Of a DNA stretch of 64,000 bases, positions 37,079 through 44,486 are shown piece by piece. Both the position numbers and the translations under genes were made by a program. The notes under the pieces were generated by a model. That model saw only the letters and a program-made list of their open reading frames with translations. It had not been told where the DNA came from and did no database searches. Origin of the DNA: Streptomyces sp. SAT1 (GTDB taxonomy: Bacteria; Actinomycetota; Actinomycetes; Streptomycetales; Streptomycetaceae); assembly GCF_001654495.1 (NCBI RefSeq), contig NZ_CP015849.1:2184501-2248500 (forward strand), in the 5' to 3' direction. Each line of letters starts with the position of its first letter. Position 1 is the first letter of the stretch.

Positions 37079-37106
37079 CAGCGATATTCGCTGCGAACCA
37101 GCGAAT
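37079..37106 (-). promoter_or_regulatory. alternative hairpins in the leader of the GcvT-fold gene
   Basis: In the minus-strand RNA, ATTCGCTG (37106-37099) can pair with CAGCGAAT over 8 bp around a 5-nt loop. The same CAGCGA can instead pair with TCGCTG further on, in CAGCGA-ATA-TCGCTG. The two hairpins exclude each other. The region is about 60 nt upstream of the start codon. No known riboswitch class was recognised. Confidence 0.5.
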
Positions 37107-37125
37107 CGGACATGGTGCATTCCCG

Positions 37126-37154
37126 AATGTAACACGGCGCGAACCTGTGACCAA
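37126..37154 (-). promoter_or_regulatory. sigma-70-type promoter of the GcvT-fold gene
   Basis: On the minus strand -35 TTGGTC and -10 TACATT are 17 bp apart, giving a leader of about 100 nt before the GTG start. Confidence 0.6.
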
Positions 37155-37378
37155 GGACCGTCTCAAGGCCTTCCAGCGGTTCAAAACCCGTACCGCGCGA
37201 CCGCGCTCCGCGCAGGGTGACCGGCGCAAACGCGCCGAATGCACACATGCCGTGGAGCCCGAAAGACATCGAAAGGAAACCGGAAAGACACCGGATCAAC
37301 AGCCTCGCGGCGCCACCAGCGAGAACAGGGTTTTCCCGAGCCCTTGTCCCCGACGAACCCGAAGACACTTTCCGGCCG

Positions 37379-37431
37379 AAAAAACCTCGCCGCCGCCTGT
37401 CCCGTGTCCGGCACTCAGGACGGCGGCGAGG
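37379..37431 (-). terminator. intrinsic terminator of the SAH-hydrolase-like gene
   Basis: An 11-bp stem (CCTCGCCGCCG/CGGCGGCGAGG) with a 25-nt loop is followed on the minus strand by TTTTTT. It separates this transcript from the GcvT-fold gene downstream. The 456-bp gap 37020-37475 contains this, a promoter and a leader, and no gene. Confidence 0.87.
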
Positions 37432-37475
37432 ACCACGAGGGCTCGGTCGGCCCGGACGCGGACGGACGGGCCCGG

Positions 37476-38612
37476 TCACCGCTCGCTGTAGTAATGGAGC
37501 CACAGGGCGGCGATCTTGCGGCGGTCCGCCGGGGGTACCTCGTGCAGGGTGCGGGTGGGGCGGCCGTCCGCGAGGGTGCGCAGGGCCGCGAGGATCTCGG
37601 CCTGCGCCAGGCAGGGGTACGGGTCCGCGCCCGCGCCGCGCGGGACGCCGACGGCCGCGCCCGCGTCGTGCAGGTAGAAGTAGTGCTCCGCCGATTCGTA
37701 GCGGGTGACGTGCCGGGTCGCCGTGTACCTGCCGTACTCCTCGGGCAGCCCGGAGAGGTCCGGCGCCTCCGCCGGGCCGGTCACCGTGGTGACGAAGGCC
37801 CCGTCCGGCAGCACGGGGAAGTCCTCGCCGCGCAGTGCGATCGCGCCCGACGCGCAGACGACGAGCGCCGCCGCCCCCAGCGCGGCCTCCCGGTCCGCCA
37901 CGACGCCGTAGCCCCGCGCCAGCGCCCGCGCCCGCCGCTCCGGATCGGTGTCGTACACCGTGACCCGCGCTCCCCTGGCGCTCAGCGCGGAGGCGACCGC
38001 GCCGCCGAGCCGCCCGAAGCCGAGCACCAGCGCGGGCCGGGCGTCCGGTGTCTCCCGCCACCCGCGCAGCAGTGCCTCCGCCGCGGAGACGACGGACTGC
38101 CCGAGCAGGAACTCCTCCGGTTCCCGCAGCGGGGACCGCGCGACGGAGACCACGGGACAGGGCAGCTTCTCCCGCTCCGCGTACCGCCGGTGCCCGCTGT
38201 CGCTGTCCTCCACCACGCCGAGCACGGTTCCGCTGAACCGCTCGCACAGCACGTCGAGGGACGGCGCGAAGCAGCCGCCCGCGTCCAGCAGCACCACCGG
38301 TTCACCGGCCGCCCGGGTCTCCAGATACGTCAGCACCGTCCCCGGATCGGCGAACCGCTCGCGGGACAGCTCGTCCACCGCGAACAACCGCTCCACCTCG
38401 CGCTTCGCCGCACCGTCCCCGCGCGCGGCCCCCGGCTCCGGCTCCGGGAGCACGCCGCGCAGACGCGAGACCGTGCCCACCACCCGTACGAACGGGACCC
38501 GTTCGGGCGCCAGCCGCGTCACCAGCAGCGAGGAAGGCACCAGCGAGGGGGCGAACTCCCATGCGGTGCGGGCGAAGTACGCCTCCAGCCGCGCACGTTC
38601 TCCAGTCTTCAT
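37476..38612 (-). CDS. S-adenosylhomocysteine hydrolase-like NAD-binding protein
   Basis: A 378-residue protein. Its middle holds a Rossmann segment ALVLGFGRLGGAVASALSARG followed by VTVYDTDPERRARA, and the overall plan resembles adenosylhomocysteinase or its relatives. The protein is shorter than true SahH (about 480) and lacks recognisable SahH substrate motifs, so the hydrolase activity is doubtful. GGAAGG precedes the ATG. It follows the small NARSRGE protein by 26 bp and may be cotranscribed with it. The nearness of a methyl-transfer enzyme is suggestive, but the two are separate transcripts. Confidence 0.6.
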   Translation of the reverse strand: MKTGERARLEAYFARTAWEFAPSLVPSSLLVTRLAPERVPFVRVVGTVSRLRGVLPEPEPGAARGDGAAKREVERLFAVDELSRERFADPGTVLTYLETRAAGEPVVLLDAGGCFAPSLDVLCERFSGTVLGVVEDSDSGHRRYAEREKLPCPVVSVARSPLREPEEFLLGQSVVSAAEALLRGWRETPDARPALVLGFGRLGGAVASALSARGARVTVYDTDPERRARALARGYGVVADREAALGAAALVVCASGAIALRGEDFPVLPDGAFVTTVTGPAEAPDLSGLPEEYGRYTATRHVTRYESAEHYFYLHDAGAAVGVPRGAGADPYPCLAQAEILAALRTLADGRPTRTLHEVPPADRRKIAALWLHYYSER

Positions 38613-38638
38613 CGGACACCTTCCCTTGATCTCGCGCT

Positions 38639-38899
38639 TCACAGGAACTCGCCCCGGCTCCGGGCGTTCGCGCGGGCGGTCCGCGCACGCAGGCGCTCCG
38701 CGTCGCTCGCCGGCCGTACGCGGCCGGGTTCCGCCTCCCACTCGGCCCCGCCGCACACCGGCCGCAGCGACCAGCGGGAGCCGGCGACCCCGCGGAACTC
38801 CCCCACGACGTCACCGCTTTCGGTGTCCACCACCAGCGTGCCGACGGCCGGATGGGGGCGGGACTCCTGTCGGCCGGCAGGACTGTGTTCGCCAGGCAT
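38639..38899 (-). CDS. small protein ending in NARSRGE, regulator-module partner
   Basis: An 86-residue hydrophilic protein. A small beta-like domain (VGTLVVDTESGDVVGEFRG) is followed by a helical tail ending RARTARANARSRGEFL. The protein at 55007-55231 has the same plan and the same ANARSRGE tail, and both genes are divergent from a DUF5753 regulator. It starts at ATG after AGAGGA. The function is unknown; it probably belongs to the same system as the divergent regulator and DUF397 proteins. Confidence 0.7.
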   Translation of the reverse strand: MPGEHSPAGRQESRPHPAVGTLVVDTESGDVVGEFRGVAGSRWSLRPVCGGAEWEAEPGRVRPASDAERLRARTARANARSRGEFL

Positions 38900-39002
38900 G
38901 GCCGTTCCTCTCCGTAGCCATTTCGCTACCAAGCGGATTCAGCGTGGCGTAGAGTCGGTGCTCACTCAACGTGTCAGTGCTGGCAGGAGAGTTGGTGTCG
39001 CG

Positions 39003-39833
39003 TTGGTCAATCGCAAGGAGCTTCGACCCGAGAGCAGCCCGCAGGCCGGCTACGGAGCACAGCTGCGCAGTTGCCGCGAGAACAGAGGGTGGAAGCAGGA
39101 GGATCTGGGCGCGGAGATGGGCTACTCCAGCACCCATGTCTCAGCTGTTGAAACTGGTCGGAAAATGGCAACCTTGCGCTTCTCGCGCAGTGCCGACCGG
39201 GCGCTGGGTACGGGCGACCTGTTCGAACGCAAGTACCGCGAGATCAAGCACGGGGTGCTGCTGGAGGGCTTCCCGGAGTATGTCGGACACGAGGGCCGCG
39301 CGGTCGAGATCCGGCTGTATCAGATCGGGATCATTCCCGGTTTGCTCCAGACGCCCGAGTACGCACGGGTCTTGGCCGACAGCGCGGTAGGGCGAGGAGC
39401 CATTACGGAGGCGTACGCCGCCGAGCGCGTGGCATTCCTCGCCGAGCGCCAGCGGGCGCTGGAGCGGCGCCACTCCCCGATGATCTTCGTAGTGATGGAC
39501 GAGAGCTGCATCCGCCGACCCGTCGGTGGCGCTAGGGTCATGCGCGGTCAGTTCGACCGGCTGGTCGAGTTCGCCGAACGCCCCAACACGGTGTTGCAGG
39601 TGGCGCCGTTCGAGATGGGAGAGCGACGCCCCTTCGATCTGCCCGTCAATGTGCTGACGATGGTGGATCGGTCCGTGATGTGCTACGCCGAGTCTCAGAC
39701 GCAGGGGCACCTTGATCGCGAAACCACGTCCGTGCTCCCGGTCTTGACGTCCTACCATCAGCTACAGGCGGAAGCGCTCCATCGGGCGGCATCCGTGGAC
39801 CTGATCAAAGAGCTCCGAAAGGGCATCCCGTGA
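39003..39833 (+). CDS. XRE-family regulator with DUF5753 domain
   Basis: A 276-residue regulator of the WhiJ-like type. The N-terminal helix-turn-helix contains WKQEDLGAEMGYSSTHVSAVETGR. The rest is a DUF5753 domain with YQIGIIPGLLQTPEYARVL and the late FDLPVNVLTMVDRSVMCYAES. The TTG is taken as the start because relatives begin MVNRKEL and AGGAGAG lies upstream; an in-frame GTG 15 codons earlier is possible. It is immediately followed, with a 4-bp overlap, by a DUF397 gene. Such pairs influence development and antibiotic production in Streptomyces. Confidence 0.87.
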   Translation: MVNRKELRPESSPQAGYGAQLRSCRENRGWKQEDLGAEMGYSSTHVSAVETGRKMATLRFSRSADRALGTGDLFERKYREIKHGVLLEGFPEYVGHEGRAVEIRLYQIGIIPGLLQTPEYARVLADSAVGRGAITEAYAAERVAFLAERQRALERRHSPMIFVVMDESCIRRPVGGARVMRGQFDRLVEFAERPNTVLQVAPFEMGERRPFDLPVNVLTMVDRSVMCYAESQTQGHLDRETTSVLPVLTSYHQLQAEALHRAASVDLIKELRKGIP

Positions 39834-40042
39834 CGACGACCGACACCCCGCGCTGGTTCACGTCCTCCTACAGCAACAACGGCGGCGACTGCGTGGAGGT
39901 CGCCGTCAACCTCACGGCCACCCACGGCGTGATCCCCGTCCGCGACTCCAAGAACACCACCGGCCCGGTCCTCAACCTGCCCACCGGGGCGTTCTCGACA
40001 TTCGTCGCGGGCGTCAAGTCCGGCCAGTTCGGCACCTTCTGA
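39830..40042 (+). CDS. DUF397 protein, copy 1
   Basis: A 70-residue DUF397 protein with the family core WFTSSYSNNGGDCVEVAVN and IPVRDSKNTTGPVL. The GTG start overlaps the regulator stop as GTGA. DUF397 proteins act with DUF5753 regulators, possibly as antagonists; the mechanism is not well established. The next gene is an almost identical duplicate. Confidence 0.92.
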   Translation: MTTTDTPRWFTSSYSNNGGDCVEVAVNLTATHGVIPVRDSKNTTGPVLNLPTGAFSTFVAGVKSGQFGTF

Positions 40043-40065
40043 GTCCGCACACGAAAGGGCACCCC

Positions 40066-40278
40066 ATGGCGACGACCGACACCCCCCGCTGGTTCACGTC
40101 CTCCTACAGCAACAACGGCGGCAACTGCGTCGAGGTCGCCGTCAACCTCACCGCCACCCACGGCGTGATCCCCGTCCGCGACTCCAAGAACACCACCGGC
40201 CCGGTCCTCAACCTGCCCACCGGGGCGTTCTCGACGTTCGTCGCGGGCGTCAAGTCCGGCCAGTTCGGCACCTTCTGA
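40066..40278 (+). CDS. DUF397 protein, copy 2 (tandem duplicate)
   Basis: A 70-residue protein that differs from copy 1 at only two residues (Ala for Thr at position 2, Asn for Asp in GGNCVEV). About seven of 213 bases differ. It starts ATG with an AAAGGGCACC ribosome site. The duplication must be recent or kept alike by gene conversion. Confidence 0.92.
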   Translation: MATTDTPRWFTSSYSNNGGNCVEVAVNLTATHGVIPVRDSKNTTGPVLNLPTGAFSTFVAGVKSGQFGTF

Positions 40279-40353
40279 GTCCGGCAGCGCCGCGGCAGCC
40301 GGGCGAGGAGGGTGGTTGCCCGTTCCCGCAGCGGGCGACCGCCCTCCTGTTCG

Positions 40354-40522
40354 CTACGCCTGCCGCTCCAGCGCGATCGCGTGCAGCTTCTCCAGCCGCT
40401 GCCGCGATTCCTCGTCGGCGGGGACGTAGGTGACCACGCGGGGGCCGACGTCAGGGCTGAGCCAGAGGTCGGTGTGGTCGACGGTGAGGCGGCCGACGTA
40501 GGCGTTGCGGAACTCCTTGCGC
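40354..40522 (-). pseudogene. 3'-end fragment of an XRE/MmyB regulator gene
   Basis: About 53 codons of the C-terminal end of a regulator, from FRNAYVGRLTVDHTDLW to KLHAIALER, are followed by a different stop. The same end occurs in the intact gene at 41323-42216. The bases 40363-40522 match 41332-41491 over 160 bp with about five differences and no gaps. There is no start, helix-turn-helix or ribosome site, so it is a remnant. Confidence 0.85.
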
Positions 40523-40572
40523 GGACCAAGGGACCTTGAGGCCACGAGCGGCTCATGGCAGGCTGATGCCGC

Positions 40573-41157
40573 ATGATCGATGAGTTCGCGAAGAACAACC
40601 TGCACGAGAGACTGCGGCGGGACCGCAAGGCGCTGCTCTGGAAGCTCGAGGGCCTGTCCGAATACGATGCCCGCCGACCGTTGACGGTGACCGGGACCAA
40701 CCTCCTCGGCCTGGTCAAACACGTGGCCGGCGTCGAGGCCAGGTACTTCGGTGAGGTCTTCGACCGTCCTTCCCCGGAACCGCTGCCCCGGTGGCAGGAC
40801 CACGACGGCAGCGATCTGTGGGCGGCTGAGGACGAGACCCGCGATCAGATCGCCGAGTCCTACCGGCGCACGTGGGAACACTCAGACGCGACGATCAACG
40901 AGCTTTCCCTCGACGCCCCCGGCCACGTGCCGTGGTGGCCGGAGCCTTATTCCACCACGAATCTGTTCGCCGTCATGGTCCATGTTCTCGGCGAGACCAA
41001 CCGGCATGCCGGGCACGCCGACATCCTGCGCGAAAGCGTCGATGGCCGAACCGGGATGCGGCCCGAACACGAGACGCAGATCGATGAGGAAGCCCGCGGC
41101 GCCTACTACGCGAAGATCGAGCAGGCCGCCAGATCGGCCGCATCGATCAAGGCATAG
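40573..41157 (+). CDS. DinB/DUF664 family protein
   Basis: A 194-residue four-helix-bundle protein of the DinB superfamily, which includes mycothiol- and bacillithiol-dependent transferases. The three metal-binding His are probably in LVKHVAGVE and ETNRHAGHADILRE. WWPEPYSTTNLFAVMVHV is typical of the DUF664 branch. It lies between two copies of a 160-bp repeat, which suggests it came in with the rearrangement that made them. The ribosome site is poor. Confidence 0.82.
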   Translation: MIDEFAKNNLHERLRRDRKALLWKLEGLSEYDARRPLTVTGTNLLGLVKHVAGVEARYFGEVFDRPSPEPLPRWQDHDGSDLWAAEDETRDQIAESYRRTWEHSDATINELSLDAPGHVPWWPEPYSTTNLFAVMVHVLGETNRHAGHADILRESVDGRTGMRPEHETQIDEEARGAYYAKIEQAARSAASIKA

Positions 41158-41199
41158 AGGGCTGTGCCGCGCGAGTGAAGGGCCGCGCGGGGACGCGAC

Positions 41200-41331
41200 G
41201 ATCACGGGATCGGGTCGACGTCGCAGTCGAAGGCGGCCTCTGGCAGCGCGAAGCGCGAAGACACCGCCGACGAGTGCGGGACTTCCTGGAGCGTCTGCGC
41301 TCGTGCCAGGCCGACACGGCTTCTAGGGACA
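41200..41331 (-). pseudogene. possible decayed gene end, unidentified
   Basis: One minus-strand frame reads as a natural-looking protein end (LARAQTLQEVPHSS, then FALPEAAFDCDVDPIP and TGA) without a start. I cannot name the family. It may be a remnant that came with the DinB segment. Only the composition of the peptide supports it. Confidence 0.25.
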
Positions 41332-42216
41332 CCGCTCCAGCGCGATCGCGTGCAGCTTCTCCAGCCGCTGCCGGGACTCCTCGTCGGCGGGGACGTAGGT
41401 GACCATGCGGGGGCCGACGTCGGGACTGAGCCAGAGGTCGGTGTGGTCGACGGTGAGGCGGCCGACGTAGGCGTTGCGGAACTCCTTGCGCTTGCCGACC
41501 GGGGCGACCACCTCGTGGCGGTCCCAGATCTCGCGGAAGTCGGGCGAGGACTCGCGCAGGCGCTTGAGCAGCGCCTTCCAGGCCGGGTCGGCGAGGTGGC
41601 CGGCCATCGCCGCGCGGAAGCGGGCGGCCATGAGCCGGGTCGCGGACTCCAGGTGGACGATCGAGGAGCGCCACTGCTCGTGGGTGTACGACAGGATCAT
41701 GCAGTTGCGGTCCTCGGGCGGCACCGACTCCAGGTCGCACAGGAGCAGGCCGTAGGTGCGGTTGTGGGCGAGGATGTCGTACCTGCTGTTCTGGAGGCAG
41801 GCCGGGAAGGGCTCGATCTGCTCCAGGAGGGCGCGCAGGGCCGGGGTGACCGAGGGGCACGTGGTCGTCGGGGCCGGGTCGGCGGTGCCGGCGAGCTGGA
41901 AGAGGTGGGCCCGCTCGGTGGGGTCGAGCAGCAGGGTGCGGGCGAGCGCGTCCAGGACCTGCACGGAGACCTGGATGTCACGGGCCTGTTCGAGCCAGGT
42001 GTACCAGGTGACCCCGACCGCCGAGAGGTGCGCGACCTCCTCGCGGCGCAGGCCCGGCGTACGGCGGCGGGCGCCGCGCACCAGGCCGACCTGCTCGGGG
42101 GTGATGTGCTCGCGGCGGTGGCGCAGGAAGGCGGCGAGTTCGTGGCGCCGCACCGCCGAGGCGGTGGCCTCCCGGGCCCGGGGGGCGACCGCCGTGTGCG
42201 AGGCCATCGTGCTCAT
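41323..42216 (-). CDS. XRE-family regulator with MmyB-like domain
   Basis: A 297-residue regulator. The helix-turn-helix (RTPGLRREEVAHLSAVGVTWYTWLEQ) is the conserved start of this family, and the MmyB-like ligand-binding domain follows (PFPACLQNSRYDILAHNRTYGLL). It is divergent from an MFS gene, and the 107-bp space between them contains an inverted repeat; regulators of this kind usually repress the divergent gene. GGAGG seven bases before the ATG at 42216 decides the start. Its 3' end is duplicated at 40354-40522. Confidence 0.9.
   Translation of the reverse strand: MSTMASHTAVAPRAREATASAVRRHELAAFLRHRREHITPEQVGLVRGARRRTPGLRREEVAHLSAVGVTWYTWLEQARDIQVSVQVLDALARTLLLDPTERAHLFQLAGTADPAPTTTCPSVTPALRALLEQIEPFPACLQNSRYDILAHNRTYGLLLCDLESVPPEDRNCMILSYTHEQWRSSIVHLESATRLMAARFRAAMAGHLADPAWKALLKRLRESSPDFREIWDRHEVVAPVGKRKEFRNAYVGRLTVDHTDLWLSPDVGPRMVTYVPADEESRQRLEKLHAIALERCP
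41332..41491. repeat. 160-bp direct repeat, second copy
   Basis: The same 160 bp are found at 40363-40522 in the same orientation, 969 bp away, with about five base differences. The copies flank the DinB gene. This copy is the intact 3' end of the regulator. Confidence 0.9.
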
Positions 42217-42253
42217 GCTCATGCCTCCAGCCTGCCGCTCCGCCGACCCTGTT

Positions 42254-42298
42254 GCCAGGTACTCCTACTACCAGGATAAGGACACTCTGGTACCTGGC
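42254..42298. promoter_or_regulatory. inverted repeat in divergent regulator/MFS promoter
   Basis: GCCAGGTAC and GTACCTGGC stand 27 bp apart between the divergent genes. A third CCAGG lies between the arms. It is a likely operator of the MmyB-type regulator, possibly working through looping or two half sites. Confidence 0.65.
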
Positions 42299-42323
42299 TC
42301 GGCGGCGGCGCAGGCTCGATCAC

Positions 42324-43802
42324 GTGACCACCCGAACCGTCTCCTCAGCGTCCTCGCCGTCCTCGCCGTCCTCAGCGTCCTCGCCGTCCTCGCCCGCCGT
42401 CCGCACCGCCGCCACCGCGCCCCCGGCGCTGAGCGGCCTCGGACTGTTCACGGTGCTGCTGGGCGCGGCGCTCCCCCTCATCGACTTCTTCATCGTCAAC
42501 GTGGCCCTGCCCACCATGGGCCGGGACCTGCACGCGGGCGAGGCCGTCCTCGAACTCGTCGTCGCGGGCTACGGGGTGGCCTACGCCGTGCTGCTGGTCC
42601 TCGGCGGCCGGCTGGGCGACCTGTTCGGCCGGCGGCGGCTCTTCCTCGGCGGCATGGCGGCCTTCGGCCTGACCTCGCTGGCCTGCGGTCTCGCACCGGA
42701 CGCCTGGTCCCTGGTCGGGGCGCGGGTGGCGCAGGGCGCGGCGGCAGCCGCGATGCTGCCGCAGGTGCTCGCCACCATCCAGGCGGCCACCGCGGGACCG
42801 CGCCGGGCCCGCGCGATGGGCCTGTACGGCGCGACGGCGGGCCTGTCCATGGTGGCCGGGCAGATCCTCGGCGGCGTCCTGGTCGCCGCGGACCTGTGGG
42901 GCACGGGCTGGCGCTCGGTGTTCCTGGTGAACGTGCCGGTCGCCGTCGTCGGGCTGGTGCTGGCGGCCAGGGCCGTACCGGAGACACGCTCGCAGCGCCC
43001 GGAGCCGGTCGACGGCCCCGGCACGGTCCTGCTCGCCGCCTCCCTGCTGACGCTGCTCGTGCCGCTCACCGAGGGCCGGGCCGCCCACTGGCCGCTGTGG
43101 ACCTGGCTGTCGCTGGCCGCCTTCCCGGCGGTGGCGGCCTGGTTCTACGCCGTGGAGCGGCGCGCGGACCGCGCGGGCCGTACGCCGCTGGTGCCGCCGA
43201 GCCTGTTCCGGCTCGTCTCGCTGCGCCGCGGGCTCGCGCTGATCGTGCCGTTCTCCATCGGGTTCAGCGGCTTCATGTTCGTCATCGCGGTGGCGTTGCA
43301 GCAGGGCGCGCGGCTCGGTCCGGTCCCGGCCGGACTGGCGCTCGCGCCGATGGCCGTCGTCTTCTTCCTGGTCTCGCTGGCCGGGCCCCGGCTGGTCGCC
43401 CGGTTCGGGACCCGGGTGGTGACGGCGGGCGCGGTGGTGCAGTTCGCGGGCGTGGGCCTGCTGGCGCTGGCCGTCCACGGGTCCTGGCCGCACGTGGGCT
43501 TCGTGGAGCTGCTGCCGGGCGCGGCGGTCGCCGGGGCGGGGCAGGCGCTGCAACTGCCCGTGATCTTCCGGATCATCCTGTCCGAGGTGCCGACGGCGCG
43601 CGCCGGGGTGGGCAGCGGTGTGATGGTCACCGCCCAGCAGTCGGCGCTGGCGCTGGGCGTGGCCACCCTGGGCACGCTGTTCCTGTCCCTGGTGCCCGGT
43701 CTGGGCATGGGCGGCGCCCTGGTGACCACCCTGCTGGTGCAGCTCGGCGGGATCGTCCTGACGGGGCTGCTCAGTCTGCGGCTGCCGCGCACCGTCGGCT
43801 GA
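42324..43802 (+). CDS. MFS drug efflux transporter (DHA2)
   Basis: A 492-residue 14-helix antiporter. The motifs LIDFFIVNVALPTMG, GGRLGDLFGRRRLF and MVAGQILGGVL place it in the DHA2 group. The first 25 residues are a Ser/Ala/Pro repeat made by a 9-bp DNA unit (TCCTCGCCG), so the true start could be an internal codon near the first helix. It is divergent from the MmyB-type regulator, its probable repressor. Confidence 0.9.
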   Translation: MTTRTVSSASSPSSPSSASSPSSPAVRTAATAPPALSGLGLFTVLLGAALPLIDFFIVNVALPTMGRDLHAGEAVLELVVAGYGVAYAVLLVLGGRLGDLFGRRRLFLGGMAAFGLTSLACGLAPDAWSLVGARVAQGAAAAAMLPQVLATIQAATAGPRRARAMGLYGATAGLSMVAGQILGGVLVAADLWGTGWRSVFLVNVPVAVVGLVLAARAVPETRSQRPEPVDGPGTVLLAASLLTLLVPLTEGRAAHWPLWTWLSLAAFPAVAAWFYAVERRADRAGRTPLVPPSLFRLVSLRRGLALIVPFSIGFSGFMFVIAVALQQGARLGPVPAGLALAPMAVVFFLVSLAGPRLVARFGTRVVTAGAVVQFAGVGLLALAVHGSWPHVGFVELLPGAAVAGAGQALQLPVIFRIILSEVPTARAGVGSGVMVTAQQSALALGVATLGTLFLSLVPGLGMGGALVTTLLVQLGGIVLTGLLSLRLPRTVG

Positions 43803-44023
43803 CGGGCGCGCATGATCGCCGCTGCGGGCCGAAGGTAAGAAAAAGGTGAACCGGGACACCCCCGCCGACCTGCGGGTTTACCCCAAACCTGGGATTTCCG
43901 GCACGTGTTCCGAACGTTCTCGACTCGCCGCGCGGGCGAACCCCGGCAACTCTGGAGGAGCGCGGACGGCCCCTGGGGGCCCCGCGCCGCAGGGGGGAAT
44001 CCGTCGACCAACGGGAGACCACC

Positions 44024-44458
44024 ATGCCTGTCACCACCAGCCGCCGCTGGGCCCGCGCGCTCGCCGCCGGTGCCCTGTCCGCAGCCCTGGTGTCGGCCGG
44101 ATCGGCCGCCGCCCTCGCCTCGGACAACGCGCCGGTGGCGAAGCCGAGCCCGTCGCACAGCACCATGACGAAGACCAAGGGCTCGATCATGGCAAAGGCC
44201 AACCACAGCACGGTCAAGGCCGGTGAGACCGTCAAGCTCGCCGGTCACGCCAAGGACGTCAAGCCCGGCACCAAGCTGGTCCTCCAGCACCTGCACAACG
44301 GCAAGTGGACCACGCTGCACGCGAGCACCACCGTCAAGAAGGGCGGCGTCTTCTCGCTGACCTCGAACAAGCTCGGCACCAAGGGCACCGAGCACCTGCG
44401 GGTGGCGACCACGGACGGCAAGACGCACTCCTCGCCGGTGGCCGTCAAGGTGCACTGA
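44024..44458 (+). CDS. small secreted protein with Ig-like fold
   Basis: A 144-residue protein. A signal peptide (cut near ALA-SD) is followed by a basic beta-rich domain with KAGETVKLAGHAKD and LQHLHNGKWTTLHAST, as in bacterial Ig-like or carbohydrate-binding modules. It is Lys/His-rich and has no Cys. GGGAGACC precedes the ATG. The 221-bp gap upstream holds its promoter; there are GAAC-containing sequences but no recognised consensus. The function is unknown. Confidence 0.78.
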   Translation: MPVTTSRRWARALAAGALSAALVSAGSAAALASDNAPVAKPSPSHSTMTKTKGSIMAKANHSTVKAGETVKLAGHAKDVKPGTKLVLQHLHNGKWTTLHASTTVKKGGVFSLTSNKLGTKGTEHLRVATTDGKTHSSPVAVKVH

Positions 44459-44486
44459 CGCCCGCCTGACGCCCGCCTGACGGCCG

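Noticed and set aside
37239..39002. In-frame 5' extension of the first DUF5753 regulator by nearly 600 codons
   Set aside because: It runs antisense through two real genes. The regulator family starts at MVNRKEL, present at 39003.
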